IMG/VR virus record: IMGVR_UViG_3300029624_000014
Span: 1-41,337 of that record
Source of the DNA: a virus
Direction: 5' to 3' (one strand)
Length of the DNA: 41,337 nucleotides
Of the stretch, positions 1 to 7,140 are shown one piece after another. Under the pieces are notes generated by a model. That model was not told where the DNA came from, ran no database searches, and saw only the letters and a program-made list of their open reading frames with translations. Positions within the stretch are counted from its first letter, which is position 1. Each line of letters opens with the position of its first letter. Both the position numbers and the translations under genes were made by a program.

Positions 1-141
1 AACCAATCGGCGACGCGGTAGTTTTCGTTGTATTCTGAGTAATTAAATTCAATGTCGATGTTTGGTGAGAGGGTAGTTTCGTTTTCCATGTGACTGCCTC
101 CTAGTTGATTTTCCGTATAGAAACATGATAAGCGTCGGGGC
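1..141. repeat. Terminal direct repeat, left copy
   Basis: Bases 1-141 are identical to 41197-41337. The sequence therefore closes into a circle of about 41,196 bp. It carries the start of the small gene that is complete at the right end (here bases 1-89, minus strand) and the end of the next minus-strand gene. A 141-base overlap matches a standard assembly k-mer, so an assembly seam of a circularly permuted or circular genome is the simplest reading. A real short terminal repeat cannot be excluded. Confidence 0.95.
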
Positions 142-364
142 GCGACGGACATAGCGTCGCGCCGAACCCATCACCTGCGGCCCTTGGCCAGCACCTGTCA
201 AAAAACCGCACGAAATCCGCCCCATGCTTTGCGTCAAGTAAGGAATAAGCTTGCACAGCTTCATACGCCAGTCGACGCGCGAGGAGGGTAGCGGCGTCGC
301 CCCGAAGCCTGTTGTGCAGGGTTCTGCTGCGGCCGCACTTTGTGACAACCTGATAGAGAGCCAT
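101..364 (-). CDS. Hypothetical protein, 87 aa
   Basis: Not recognised. It is a basic, Arg- and Ala-rich protein with no visible membrane segment or catalytic motif; the middle (LARRLAYEAVQAYSLL) looks like an amphipathic helix. The start at 364 lies one base after the stop of the upstream gene, consistent with translational coupling, although its own ribosome binding site is weak (AAGTAAG). The stop overlaps the AGGAGG site of the next gene, which begins at 89 (41285 in the other copy). This places it in the minus-strand early operon. Confidence 0.6.
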   Translation of the reverse strand: MALYQVVTKCGRSRTLHNRLRGDAATLLARRLAYEAVQAYSLLDAKHGADFVRFFDRCWPRAAGDGFGATLCPSRPDAYHVSIRKIN

Positions 365-365
365 C

Positions 366-671
366 TTACTTGTTCCCGTCATACGAGCGGCGTCCGAACG
401 TCCGCCGCTCACATTGCTGCATGAAGGCGTATGCATCAAGCGTACCATCCGACGCCGCGCGCTGCGCGAGGCGAGCCATATGGCGGGACGGAGCCTCCTC
501 GCCGGTCCACTGCGCGCGCTCCTCGGCGAGCGTCGGCTTATAGTGCGCCACGAAGGGGCGGATGCAGCGTCCTGAGTTGAAATCGTGCATGTCTGGTCTC
601 CTGTTGCTGACTGTCTGTCTAACTGCAATTTGTGAACGAACGTTTAAGCGGCTTGCCATGTCCCGAGCCAT
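366..671 (-). CDS. Hypothetical protein, 101 aa (or 74 aa from an internal start)
   Basis: Not recognised; a hydrophilic basic protein. Two starts in the same frame each have a good ribosome binding site. ATG at 671 has GGAGG seven bases upstream, inside the end of the previous gene. ATG at 590 has CAGGAGA at good spacing. The first is chosen because it is two bases from the upstream stop, as expected for coupling. The second would drop a basic N-terminus, and both products could be made. It sits in the leftward early operon near its proposed promoter. Confidence 0.55.
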   Translation of the reverse strand: MARDMASRLNVRSQIAVRQTVSNRRPDMHDFNSGRCIRPFVAHYKPTLAEERAQWTGEEAPSRHMARLAQRAASDGTLDAYAFMQQCERRTFGRRSYDGNK

Positions 672-673
672 TG

Positions 674-1060
674 TCACGCCTCCGGGGAAAGGCGCACGCC
701 AAAGTCGACAAGGCGGTCGCGAAGGTTTTCAATAGCCCCCGATCGCATGTCGTCGAAATAGCCGCACGCCCGGAACTCGTCGGCGCTGTCGTAAGAGCAT
801 CCGCCGAGATACCCGCGGTCGCTCTCAATGCGCGTCCTAACGTGGGTGGCCTGAACACAGACGAGAGCCCACGCCCAAACGTCGCCGTCTTCCAGCCGCG
901 CGGCCGTCTCGTCTTCTAGCCATTGGTCGAAAAGGTCGTCGCCGGAGCAAGTCAGATTGCCGCGGAACGGTGTGTCGTCGGGCGTGATGGAAAAAACAAT
1001 CTCGACGTCGCCGAGGCCGTCGACGTGCACAGTTTCGCGATATTCTTCAATGTTGGGCAC
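674..1060 (-). CDS. Hypothetical acidic protein, 128 aa; first gene of the leftward operon
   Basis: Not recognised. It is acidic, with a run of Asp and Glu through the middle, as is common for early phage proteins that bind host factors; that role is only an inference. GTG at 1060 is preferred over ATG at 1090 because GGGAGA lies seven bases before it, while nothing resembling a ribosome binding site precedes 1090. It is the promoter-proximal gene of the minus-strand operon, facing the non-coding divergent region. Confidence 0.6.
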   Translation of the reverse strand: MPNIEEYRETVHVDGLGDVEIVFSITPDDTPFRGNLTCSGDDLFDQWLEDETAARLEDGDVWAWALVCVQATHVRTRIESDRGYLGGCSYDSADEFRACGYFDDMRSGAIENLRDRLVDFGVRLSPEA

Positions 1061-1065
1061 TGGTG

Positions 1066-1101
1066 GTCTCCCGTGTTCCGATGATTGCAATGTAGCAGGG
1101 C
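1066..1101 (-). promoter_or_regulatory. Candidate early promoter for the leftward operon
   Basis: On the minus strand, TTGTCT and TACATT are separated by 16 bases. Each matches the sigma-70 consensus at four of six positions. The -10 hexamer ends about 30 bases upstream of the GTG at 1060. The position fits a promoter for the early operon, but the match is modest and unverified. Confidence 0.3.
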
Positions 1102-1263
1102 AACTGTTAAAGACAAGTTAATAAGGGAGGAAATTCGTAGCATAATGTTGCAAAGTCACAAAATGGGGTGGTTTTTGTTGCGGGGTTGGCTCGTGCGAGT
1201 TGTGCAACAGGGGTGTTGCGTGGTGTGGCGGTTGATCTGGTTTGGCGGCCTCTTTGTCTATCT

Positions 1264-1315
1264 AAAATCTGATAACTAGTTACTTACATCTATTTGTTAT
1301 GAGTTATCAGATTTT
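1264..1315. repeat. Perfect 14-bp inverted repeat
   Basis: AAAATCTGATAACT at 1264-1277 pairs perfectly with AGTTATCAGATTTT at 1302-1315, with a 24-base loop. There is no uridine tract of terminator type. The AAAATCT core recurs in the two palindromes just to the right, suggesting a shared protein-binding motif. Confidence 0.8.
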
Positions 1316-1345
1316 GTGTGAACAAAGCGTGGGCGGGCGTCAAGT

Positions 1346-1379
1346 TTAGAAAATCTAATAAGGTCATTAGAAAATCTAA
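1346..1379. promoter_or_regulatory. Paired TTAGAAAATCTAA palindromes (operator-like)
   Basis: Two identical 13-bp palindromes (5-bp arms around AAA) lie at 1346-1358 and 1367-1379. Their centres are 21 bp apart, two turns of the DNA helix, so a dimeric protein would sit on the same face. This is the arrangement of repressor operators or initiator iterons. No cognate regulator was recognised in the window. Confidence 0.55.
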
Positions 1380-1386
1380 AGCTAGC

Positions 1387-1480
1387 CCATCCGCCCTGCC
1401 AACTTATCCGCCCTGCCAGCCCATCCGCCCATCCGCCTAACCAAGCAACCTTCCGTCTACGCCCTACCTAACCAAGCAAC
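1387..1480. repeat. Imperfect short direct repeats, pyrimidine-rich
   Basis: ATCCGCCCTGCCA occurs twice near the start of this stretch. CCATCCGCC-like units recur. CCTAACCAAGCAAC occurs at 1436-1449 and 1467-1480. No reading frame spans them. They may be part of an origin or a recombination product; no function can be read directly. Confidence 0.6.
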
Positions 1481-1687
1481 AACGTACACAAACCATCGAC
1501 TTCGACAAGCTCCAACGCTCTCCGTCTACGGAGCGACGGGGAGGCTTTGTCCGTGGGCTGACGGGGGGGGTATGTTCGTGAGTTGGGCTGGGGTGGTCTG
1601 TATCCCCGCCCCACAAATTTTCCGCCAAATTTTATAACCTAGTTACCACGCAACATAGCAATCAAAACTAAATCAATTTTTTTTCTC

Positions 1688-1716
1688 TTGACACGCCCAC
1701 CCGACCAAGATACCCA
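1688..1716 (+). promoter_or_regulatory. Candidate rightward promoter
   Basis: A consensus TTGACA at 1688-1693 follows a T-rich stretch and is 17 bases from TACCCA at 1711-1716, a weak -10. It lies about 30 bases before the first rightward gene candidate. The -35 match is perfect and the -10 poor, so this may need an activator or may be coincidental. Confidence 0.35.
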
Positions 1717-1747
1717 GCTTCAACGCAGCAAGTTCACGGAGCCCTTG

Positions 1748-1873
1748 ATGACGTTCCTAGAAAAACTCCAAGCAATCGCTACCGCGCTGTCCGACATCGT
1801 CACTGGGTCCGCCGCCGCGCAAACGGCTTTGACCGACCTCAACACGTTTCTCGACACCCTCGACACGCCGTAA
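1748..1873 (+). CDS. Small hypothetical protein, 41 aa
   Basis: Not recognised. ATG at 1748 has GGAG six bases upstream. The product is a short amphipathic helical peptide rich in Leu, Thr and Ala. Coding-like sequence continues in other frames after its stop as far as the next gene, so this may be the front of a longer gene broken by frameshifts (see 1874-2030). It would be the first rightward gene. Confidence 0.4.
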   Translation: MTFLEKLQAIATALSDIVTGSAAAQTALTDLNTFLDTLDTP

Positions 1874-2030
1874 AGCCGCGCAAGCGCTGAAAGCGCGGCT
1901 GGCTGACGCCTACGCGCAGCCCAAGCACCTCCCCCGCTTCCAAGCCATCGCCTCCGCTATGCGCTTGACGTCCGCCCCGCCGCCGAGTACGCAGGGCAAC
2001 AAGTTCAAGCTAAGTTCGAAAGTGCTTTGA
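1874..2030 (+). pseudogene. Open but start-less coding-like remnant
   Basis: Directly after the 41-aa frame, a shifted frame stays open to a TGA at 2028-2030, which overlaps the ATG of the next gene as TGATG. Its first part reads as a plausible helix (QALKARLADAYAQP). After about 1958 a third frame looks more protein-like (YALDVRPAAEYAGQQ) and runs into the next gene. The stretch lacks an upstream start. A perfect 8-bp hairpin (1874-1881 with 1893-1900) sits at its left edge. Decay, sequencing indels or chance are all possible. Confidence 0.3.
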
Positions 2031-2500
2031 TGACGACGATTGCGTGGGACGGAAGAACTTTAGCAGGCGACAGCCGTGTCAGCGACGACAACTGCGTCGA
2101 CGTGCTCACGGTTAAAAAAGTCTTCAAAAACAAAAACTTGTTAGCCGCTTTTTGTGGCACTGCGTACGACGGCGCGGCGATGCGGCACTGGCTGCGCACT
2201 TGCGGCAACGACGACTATGACGTGTTTTCAGGGGAAGGGTTTCCTAAAAGCGTCATGAGCGACGACTTCGAAGGATTGCTGGTGACGCCGTGCGGCAAAG
2301 CGACGTCCGTCAACGCATCGGGCGTCGTGATCGAAGTGGCGGAGCCCGGAGGCATCACCGCTATCGGGTCGGGCAAGCAGGCGGCGCTGGCGGCGATGTT
2401 GGCGGGGGCGGACGCCAAGCAGGCCGTAGCGATCGCGGCGAAGCTCGATCCTTACACAGGCGGGAAGATCACGGCGCTGCGGCTTGACGAGCGGAGTTGA
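2030..2500 (+). CDS. HslV/proteasome-like Ntn-hydrolase peptidase
   Basis: 156 aa, resembling HslV, the threonine peptidase of bacterial HslUV. After removal of Met1 the chain would begin with TTIAW, so Thr2 would be the nucleophile. The family pattern follows: AGDSR near residue 14, VKKVF near 29, then a hydrophobic strand and CGTAYDGAAM, matching HslV's AGD, VKKV and GGTADA blocks. Near the C-terminus GSGKQAALAA matches the GSGG-type helix. No HslU-type unfoldase was seen. TTG at 2027 is in frame, but ATG at 2030 exposes the Thr and is chosen. In other phages HslV-like proteins are annotated as peptidases of uncertain role; prohead processing or host protein turnover are inferences. Confidence 0.8.
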   Translation: MTTIAWDGRTLAGDSRVSDDNCVDVLTVKKVFKNKNLLAAFCGTAYDGAAMRHWLRTCGNDDYDVFSGEGFPKSVMSDDFEGLLVTPCGKATSVNASGVVIEVAEPGGITAIGSGKQAALAAMLAGADAKQAVAIAAKLDPYTGGKITALRLDERS

Positions 2501-2501
2501 G

Positions 2502-2526
2502 GCTGCTACGTCAGCGTGGTAGCAGC
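2502..2526 (+). other. Perfect 8-bp stem-loop between genes
   Basis: GCTGCTAC (2502-2509) pairs with GTAGCAGC (2519-2526) around a nine-base loop. It lies between the peptidase stop and the ribosome binding site of the next gene. No T-tract follows, so a structural or processing element is more likely than a terminator. Confidence 0.45.
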
Positions 2527-2539
2527 TACAGGAGTAAGC

Positions 2540-2695
2540 ATGGCTTACGGGAAAGGTAAACGCGCGGGCGGCATGAAGGGCGGGTCGAAAGGCTCGCAAT
2601 CTTCGTACTACAACCCGTTCGGCAAAGGCGGCAAGACTTACCAAGCGTCGTCTTCGAACCAGCCGACCGTCAAGGGCGGCAAAAAGGGCAAGTAA
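2540..2695 (+). CDS. Small basic Gly/Lys-rich protein, 51 aa
   Basis: ATG at 2540 has CAGGAGTAAGC directly upstream, a strong ribosome binding site. The product is very basic, with repeated GKGK, KGG and KGS motifs flanking a short aromatic SSYYNPFG core. Such peptides are common beside phage packaging genes and probably bind nucleic acid; the exact role is unknown. Confidence 0.65.
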   Translation: MAYGKGKRAGGMKGGSKGSQSSYYNPFGKGGKTYQASSSNQPTVKGGKKGK

Positions 2696-2712
2696 CGCAG
2701 GAGAGAGCTGAC

Positions 2713-2913
2713 GTGGCTAAGCGCGGCAAACGCACGATGTCTGAGAAAGTCCGCAACGCGACGGGCAAGATGGCCAAGACGGTTACGGGCAAGATGGAGA
2801 AAGGGTCGAAGGCTCCGGTAGTCTATCCCAAGAGCGGTACGCCGCGCGTTAAGCCAAAAGCGTCCACCAAGCGCGTAACGTACGAGCGTGTTAACCGCCC
2901 GAAGAAGCGATGA
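2713..2913 (+). CDS. Small basic protein, 66 aa
   Basis: A GTG start at 2713 follows a GCAGGAGAGAGCTGAC leader. The product is Lys/Arg-rich and contains a short internal duplication (TGKMAKTV then TGKMEKGS). No catalytic motif is visible. It overlaps the next gene by four bases. With its neighbour it forms a pair of basic proteins ahead of the terminase genes; DNA binding is inferred from charge only. Confidence 0.65.
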   Translation: MAKRGKRTMSEKVRNATGKMAKTVTGKMEKGSKAPVVYPKSGTPRVKPKASTKRVTYERVNRPKKR

Positions 2914-3113
2914 CGGCCGAGGCTGTTTCGCTTACTGAAAAGCGCCGCGGCGCAGGGCCTTCCGTTACGCAAGAGGCGGAGGCGGTGTGGGGCTGCAACA
3001 ACTGCGGCAGCACGGCCATGGAGCTTCTTTCAGACGGCTCCGTTGAGTGCGCTGCGTGCGGCGCAATGATGAGAGAACTTCGCTGCTTCCTCCCCGACGA
3101 CCCGCCAGCTTGA
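2910..3113 (+). CDS. Zinc-ribbon protein, 67 aa
   Basis: ATGA overlap with the preceding gene. Residues 29-54 hold two CxxC pairs (CNNC and CAAC) about 20 residues apart around a short beta-type sequence, the layout of a zinc ribbon. No other domain fits in the length. Zinc ribbons of this size usually bind nucleic acid or mediate protein contacts. Its place before the small terminase suggests a packaging or regulatory accessory, but this is inference. Confidence 0.65.
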   Translation: MTAEAVSLTEKRRGAGPSVTQEAEAVWGCNNCGSTAMELLSDGSVECAACGAMMRELRCFLPDDPPA

Positions 3114-3120
3114 CAATGAC

Positions 3121-3477
3121 ATGGCGCTCCGTGGACTGAAGAAAATCAAGAAGGGCCTTGATGGCCCCGTCGCTGAGGCTAAACCTTCCGCGCTCCCCGT
3201 TCCGTCTGCGAACGGGGATTTGATGCTTTCGATAGGTGGCAAGAAGTGGATGAACGACGCGGTTAAGTCCGCGTTTGAGATGATAGGCGGAGTGAAGGCT
3301 TTTTCTGTATGGGCGGCGGACAACCCGACCGACTTCTACACCAAGATGGCGTCGAAAACGATGGTCAAGGAAGTGGAGCGGGAAGAAGTGCGCGACAGCG
3401 TTGAGAGCATCATTGATGCGATTGACACGGACGGAAAAGTGATCGAAGCCGTCGACGCGGAGTTCGAGGATGTCTGA
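3121..3477 (+). CDS. Putative terminase small subunit
   Basis: 118 aa, lying immediately before and overlapping the large terminase by eight bases, the normal TerS position. The segment around residues 51-80, with IGGVKAFSVWAADNPTDFY, resembles the C-terminal pattern of many phage small terminases (LGG..aL..WA..NP.eFY). The N-terminus is basic, suited to DNA contact, and the C-terminus acidic. TerS recognises the packaging site and hands DNA to TerL. It is shorter than P22 gp3 and the identification rests on position plus this motif. Confidence 0.65.
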   Translation: MALRGLKKIKKGLDGPVAEAKPSALPVPSANGDLMLSIGGKKWMNDAVKSAFEMIGGVKAFSVWAADNPTDFYTKMASKTMVKEVEREEVRDSVESIIDAIDTDGKVIEAVDAEFEDV

Positions 3478-5095
3478 CGACGAGGCGATGCGAGCCAAGA
3501 AGATTGAGTTCGTCAAGCGCTGTCGCTCCGATTTGGAGTTTCAATGTCGCCACTGCTTCAAGATCAGGAACAAAGACGCGCAAGTCGTGCCGTTCGTTTG
3601 GAACCGCACGCAGCGGTACATCCACGAGAGGCTCGAAGCGCAGCGCTCTCGCATAGGCCGCGTGCGCGCCATTATAGTCAAAGGAAGACAGCAAGGCGTT
3701 TCTACTTACGTCGCGGCAAGGTATTATAGTCGGGCGAGTTTGTATAAGAACATTAACGTTATGATCTTGTCGCACGAGTGGCAGTCCGCTGACGCTCTGT
3801 TTGACCTTGTTGACCGCTACCACCGCCACAACCCTATTGCGCCGAGGCTCGGCCGCGACAACTCCAAAGAGCTGTCATTTGACGCTCTTGATAGTCATTA
3901 TAACGTGTTTACCGCGGGAGAGAAGGCGGCGGGGCGTTCTCGCACCACGTCGCTTTTCCACGGCTCGGAAGCCGCGATGTGGAAGAACCCGCAAGAACAC
4001 TATGCGGCGTCGGTTCAAACGGTGCCTATTCTTCCGAATACGGAAGTTATTCTTGAGAGCACGGCTAAAGGCGCGAGCGGACTTTTCTACGAGAAAGCCA
4101 TGGAGGCTTTGCGAGAGGAGGGCGAGTACGAGCTGATATTTGCTCCGTGGTTTTGGGAGGAGACCAACGTCGCTGAAGCGCCGGACGACTTCGTCATCGG
4201 CACCGAGAAAGACGATTTTGGCCAGACCGACCAAGAGTACATGGAAATGTGGGGGCTTACCCGCGACCAAATGTACTTCCGGCACGTTAAGACGAAAGAG
4301 CTGGGATCGCGCGCAATGTTTCGCCAAGAGTACCCGGCGGACATAGCCGAAGCGTTCATCGCCTCATCGGACGACCCGTACATCCCTGCTTATCGCGTTC
4401 TTAACGCCCGCCGCAACGACAAGATTGAGGCGCACGGCCCTGTTATAATCGGGGGAGACCCGGCAGGCCCCGGAGGAGACAGATTTGCCGTAGCCGCCCG
4501 CCAAGGACACAAAGTCCTGTGGGTCAAGTGGCGAAATAAGATAGGGGCTATGGAGGGCGCTCAATGGGTTCGGGAGCTGGCGCTGGAAGTGGACGCGGAG
4601 AGGGTAAATATCGACGCTGGCGGCCTTGGCCACGGCATAGTGTCCATTTTGCGGTCATGGAAAGACACGGCGCACTTAGTTCACGGCATCGACTTTGGAG
4701 GGAAAAGCGAGCACAAAATGGCGTACCCCAAAGTGCCGGGACCAAAAAACCGCCGCGCTGAGATGTGGAAGCGCATGAAAGAGTGGTTTGAGTTGGAGGA
4801 GGGTGTTTCAATCCCTGACATGCAGGAGCTTTCAACTGATATCCCTGTCACGCGCGTCAAGCCCACCACATCCAATGATCTCGTGTTGGAAAGTAAGGAC
4901 GACATGCGGAAGCGCGGGGTGCAGTCGCCAGACTTGGCCGACGCCATTGCTTTGACTTTTGCATCGCTACGCTATGTGCCAGTTGACAAGCCCAGACCTG
5001 TCAAGGCAAAACCTATATCTGAGGAGCCCACGCCGCACGCTACTTCGGGTGGTGCGGCGTTTCTTTATAACAACCCTAATGGCTGGATGGCCTGA
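3470..5095 (+). CDS. terL: Terminase large subunit
   Basis: 541 aa packaging motor. The N-terminal ATPase has a phage-type Walker A, KGRQQGVST, at residues 71-79, and a coupling-type ESTAKG motif near residue 197. The C-terminal RNase H-fold nuclease shows its acidic residues in GGDPAG (Asp330), NIDAGG (Asp382) and the late PDLADA motif. Length is close to P22 gp2 and related headful enzymes. It translocates DNA through the portal and cuts the concatemer. The gene overlaps the small subunit at its start, and its TGA shares an A with the portal ATG (TGATG), so the three would be made in concert. N-terminal cysteines (CRHCF) are notable but not diagnostic. Confidence 0.95.
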   Translation: MSDDEAMRAKKIEFVKRCRSDLEFQCRHCFKIRNKDAQVVPFVWNRTQRYIHERLEAQRSRIGRVRAIIVKGRQQGVSTYVAARYYSRASLYKNINVMILSHEWQSADALFDLVDRYHRHNPIAPRLGRDNSKELSFDALDSHYNVFTAGEKAAGRSRTTSLFHGSEAAMWKNPQEHYAASVQTVPILPNTEVILESTAKGASGLFYEKAMEALREEGEYELIFAPWFWEETNVAEAPDDFVIGTEKDDFGQTDQEYMEMWGLTRDQMYFRHVKTKELGSRAMFRQEYPADIAEAFIASSDDPYIPAYRVLNARRNDKIEAHGPVIIGGDPAGPGGDRFAVAARQGHKVLWVKWRNKIGAMEGAQWVRELALEVDAERVNIDAGGLGHGIVSILRSWKDTAHLVHGIDFGGKSEHKMAYPKVPGPKNRRAEMWKRMKEWFELEEGVSIPDMQELSTDIPVTRVKPTTSNDLVLESKDDMRKRGVQSPDLADAIALTFASLRYVPVDKPRPVKAKPISEEPTPHATSGGAAFLYNNPNGWMA

Positions 5096-7140
5096 TGCCT
5101 CTACAGAACAACGACACAAGCGACTGGAAGCGCGCACCAAAGCCGAAGGTGCCTGACGATTTCGACAGCGAAGAAGACTTTCTGTCGTATGCACGAAAGC
5201 TGTACTCGGAAGACGTCGGCGCGGACCGCGAAAATCGTGAGGAAGCGCTTGTCGACCACAAGTTTGTGGCGGGCAGACAGTGGGACGAGAACGTCTACCA
5301 GCGGCGGTTGAACCTCAAAAAACCCGCGCTGACGTTCAACCTACTGACCGCGTTCGTAGCTCAGTTAGTCGGCAATTACCGCCAATCTGAGAGCGTGCCG
5401 AAAGTCGTACCGCTGCACGACGAATACAAGGAAGCGGCGCGAGTACGTGAAGGCTTGATGCGCTCAATCATCAAGAACTCCAAAGCTGAGCGTGCGTTTG
5501 GCGCGGCTTTTGAAAACTGCGTAATAGGAGGCCTCGGAAACTTTCAGCTTGTCATGGACTACGCTGACGACGACGTGTTCGATCAAGAAATACGCGTCGA
5601 CCCCATTTACGACACGGCGGCCGTCGCTTGGGACCACAGGCACGTCGATCCAACAGGAGCGGACGCTCGCCATGTGTTTGTCACGGATCGTATGGCGCGC
5701 GCTGAGTTTGAGAAACGCTACCCTGATGCTAATCCGGCAAACTGGGAAAGCGACTACACGGATTACGCCCGCGTCTCGATTGATGGGTGGGTGGATCAGA
5801 ACAGTGTACGCATAGCGGACTTTTGGCGAGTGCGCTCACGGCGCAGACTGCTGGCGTTGACTGTCGATGGTAAAACAATTGACGTCACCGACGAGCCCGC
5901 CACGCCTGAGCTGCAAGCTATGATCCAAACGGACACGGCCGGACGCGCTATTATTCGTGAAACGGACGTTCGCTACGCAGAGCTTTACGTCATGTGCGGC
6001 GGCGCACTGCTCGAAGGCCCGTATGAGCTTCCAATTAAGCGTGTCCCAGTATTTCGAGTGCCTGCGTGGGAAATCAACACAGGGGACTATAAAACGCGTT
6101 TTGGACTTATTCGCTGGGCGAGGGACCCGCAGCGTCTTTACAACTACTGGAAGTCGGTTGAAGCTGAAAAGCTGATGCTGACGGCGAAAGCCAAGTGGAT
6201 CGGGCCGTTCGAAGCGTTTCAAGGTTATGAGGACGAGTGGAACAAAGCTCACCTAAGTGACCAGCCTATACTGCGCTACAACGGAGAAGCCGGTACAGCG
6301 CCGATACAAGTGCCTCCTGTGCAGATGGAGCCCGCCTTAATCCAAAAGGCGCAGGAAAGCGCGCAGGAAATCAAGGACATTTTGAACATCCACGAAGCTG
6401 CGCTTGGCATGACGTCGAATGAAGTGTCAGGTAAAGCCATCATGGCGAGACAGCGCGCCGGTGATCTTGGTACTGTAGTTTATCAAGACAATCTGCGCAT
6501 GGCCGTAGAGGAGTGTGGGCGTGTCATCAATGATTTGATACCGTATATCTACGATGCGCCACGCGTCATCAAGGTTTTGGGGGCTGACGCCAACATAAGC
6601 CCTGCGTATGTGCGCGTGAACTACGGAGACGAGGCGAGCGTTGATCTCACGGACGGCAAATACGATGTTACGATTACGACCGGGCCAAACTATGACACGA
6701 AGCGAGTTGAAAGCGCCGAGGTTTTGAAAACGCTAGCAAACGCAATGCCGGAGGTATTCTCGACTTCCGCCGATTTGCTGGTAAAAGCGATGGATATTCC
6801 GGACGCTGATCTAATTGCGGAACGGATACAGTATGGTATGCCGGCTGGGTATCCGGGCAAACCTGTTTCGCAACAAGAACAAGCGGCTATGCAGCAACAG
6901 CAGCAAATGCAGCAACTTGCCATTCAACTTGAAATGGAAGAAAAGCGCTTAGAGCTTTTGTTGAAACAGGCAAACATTGAAGAAAAGAGAGCTAAAGCCC
7001 GCAAGACCATCGCGGACATCGAGAACGACGACGAGAGAACGGAGGCCGAGCTGGCTCGAACGGCATCCGACATAGAGAGCCAACAAACTCGTGACGCTTT
7101 ACAAGCGATCGACGCATTTACAGGAGAGAACAATGTCTGA
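5095..7140 (+). CDS. P22-like portal protein
   Basis: 681 aa, in the portal position after TerL and of P22 gp1 size (725 aa). The N-terminal region (REEALVDHKFVAGRQWD, then LTFNLLTAFVAQLVGNYRQ) is typical of the P22-type portal family. The centre carries the wing and stem regions. From about residue 580 a Gln-rich run passes into a long charged coiled coil, corresponding to the barrel-like C-terminal extension of P22-type portals. It forms the dodecameric ring for DNA entry and exit and the platform for tail factors. It overlaps the scaffold gene by eight bases. Confidence 0.93.
   Translation: MPLQNNDTSDWKRAPKPKVPDDFDSEEDFLSYARKLYSEDVGADRENREEALVDHKFVAGRQWDENVYQRRLNLKKPALTFNLLTAFVAQLVGNYRQSESVPKVVPLHDEYKEAARVREGLMRSIIKNSKAERAFGAAFENCVIGGLGNFQLVMDYADDDVFDQEIRVDPIYDTAAVAWDHRHVDPTGADARHVFVTDRMARAEFEKRYPDANPANWESDYTDYARVSIDGWVDQNSVRIADFWRVRSRRRLLALTVDGKTIDVTDEPATPELQAMIQTDTAGRAIIRETDVRYAELYVMCGGALLEGPYELPIKRVPVFRVPAWEINTGDYKTRFGLIRWARDPQRLYNYWKSVEAEKLMLTAKAKWIGPFEAFQGYEDEWNKAHLSDQPILRYNGEAGTAPIQVPPVQMEPALIQKAQESAQEIKDILNIHEAALGMTSNEVSGKAIMARQRAGDLGTVVYQDNLRMAVEECGRVINDLIPYIYDAPRVIKVLGADANISPAYVRVNYGDEASVDLTDGKYDVTITTGPNYDTKRVESAEVLKTLANAMPEVFSTSADLLVKAMDIPDADLIAERIQYGMPAGYPGKPVSQQEQAAMQQQQQMQQLAIQLEMEEKRLELLLKQANIEEKRAKARKTIADIENDDERTEAELARTASDIESQQTRDALQAIDAFTGENNV

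Larger units (their letters stand above)
1061..1747. promoter_or_regulatory. Divergent non-coding control region, possible replication origin
   Basis: No convincing gene lies here. In order it holds a 14-bp perfect inverted repeat (1264-1277 with 1302-1315), two copies of TTAGAAAATCTAA (1346-1358, 1367-1379), pyrimidine-rich direct repeats (1387-1480), a G-run (about 1563-1570), two CAAATTTT copies 12 bases apart (1614, 1626) and an AT-rich stretch with a T-run ending at 1684. It separates the leftward early and rightward late arms. Operators and an origin are both plausible; neither is demonstrated. Confidence 0.55.

Noticed and set aside
1085-1279. 64-codon plus-strand frame in the divergent region
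   Set aside because: Its only ribosome-binding-like site is too far from an ATG (about 14 bases) and the composition (Trp, Cys, Val-rich) is unlike other genes.
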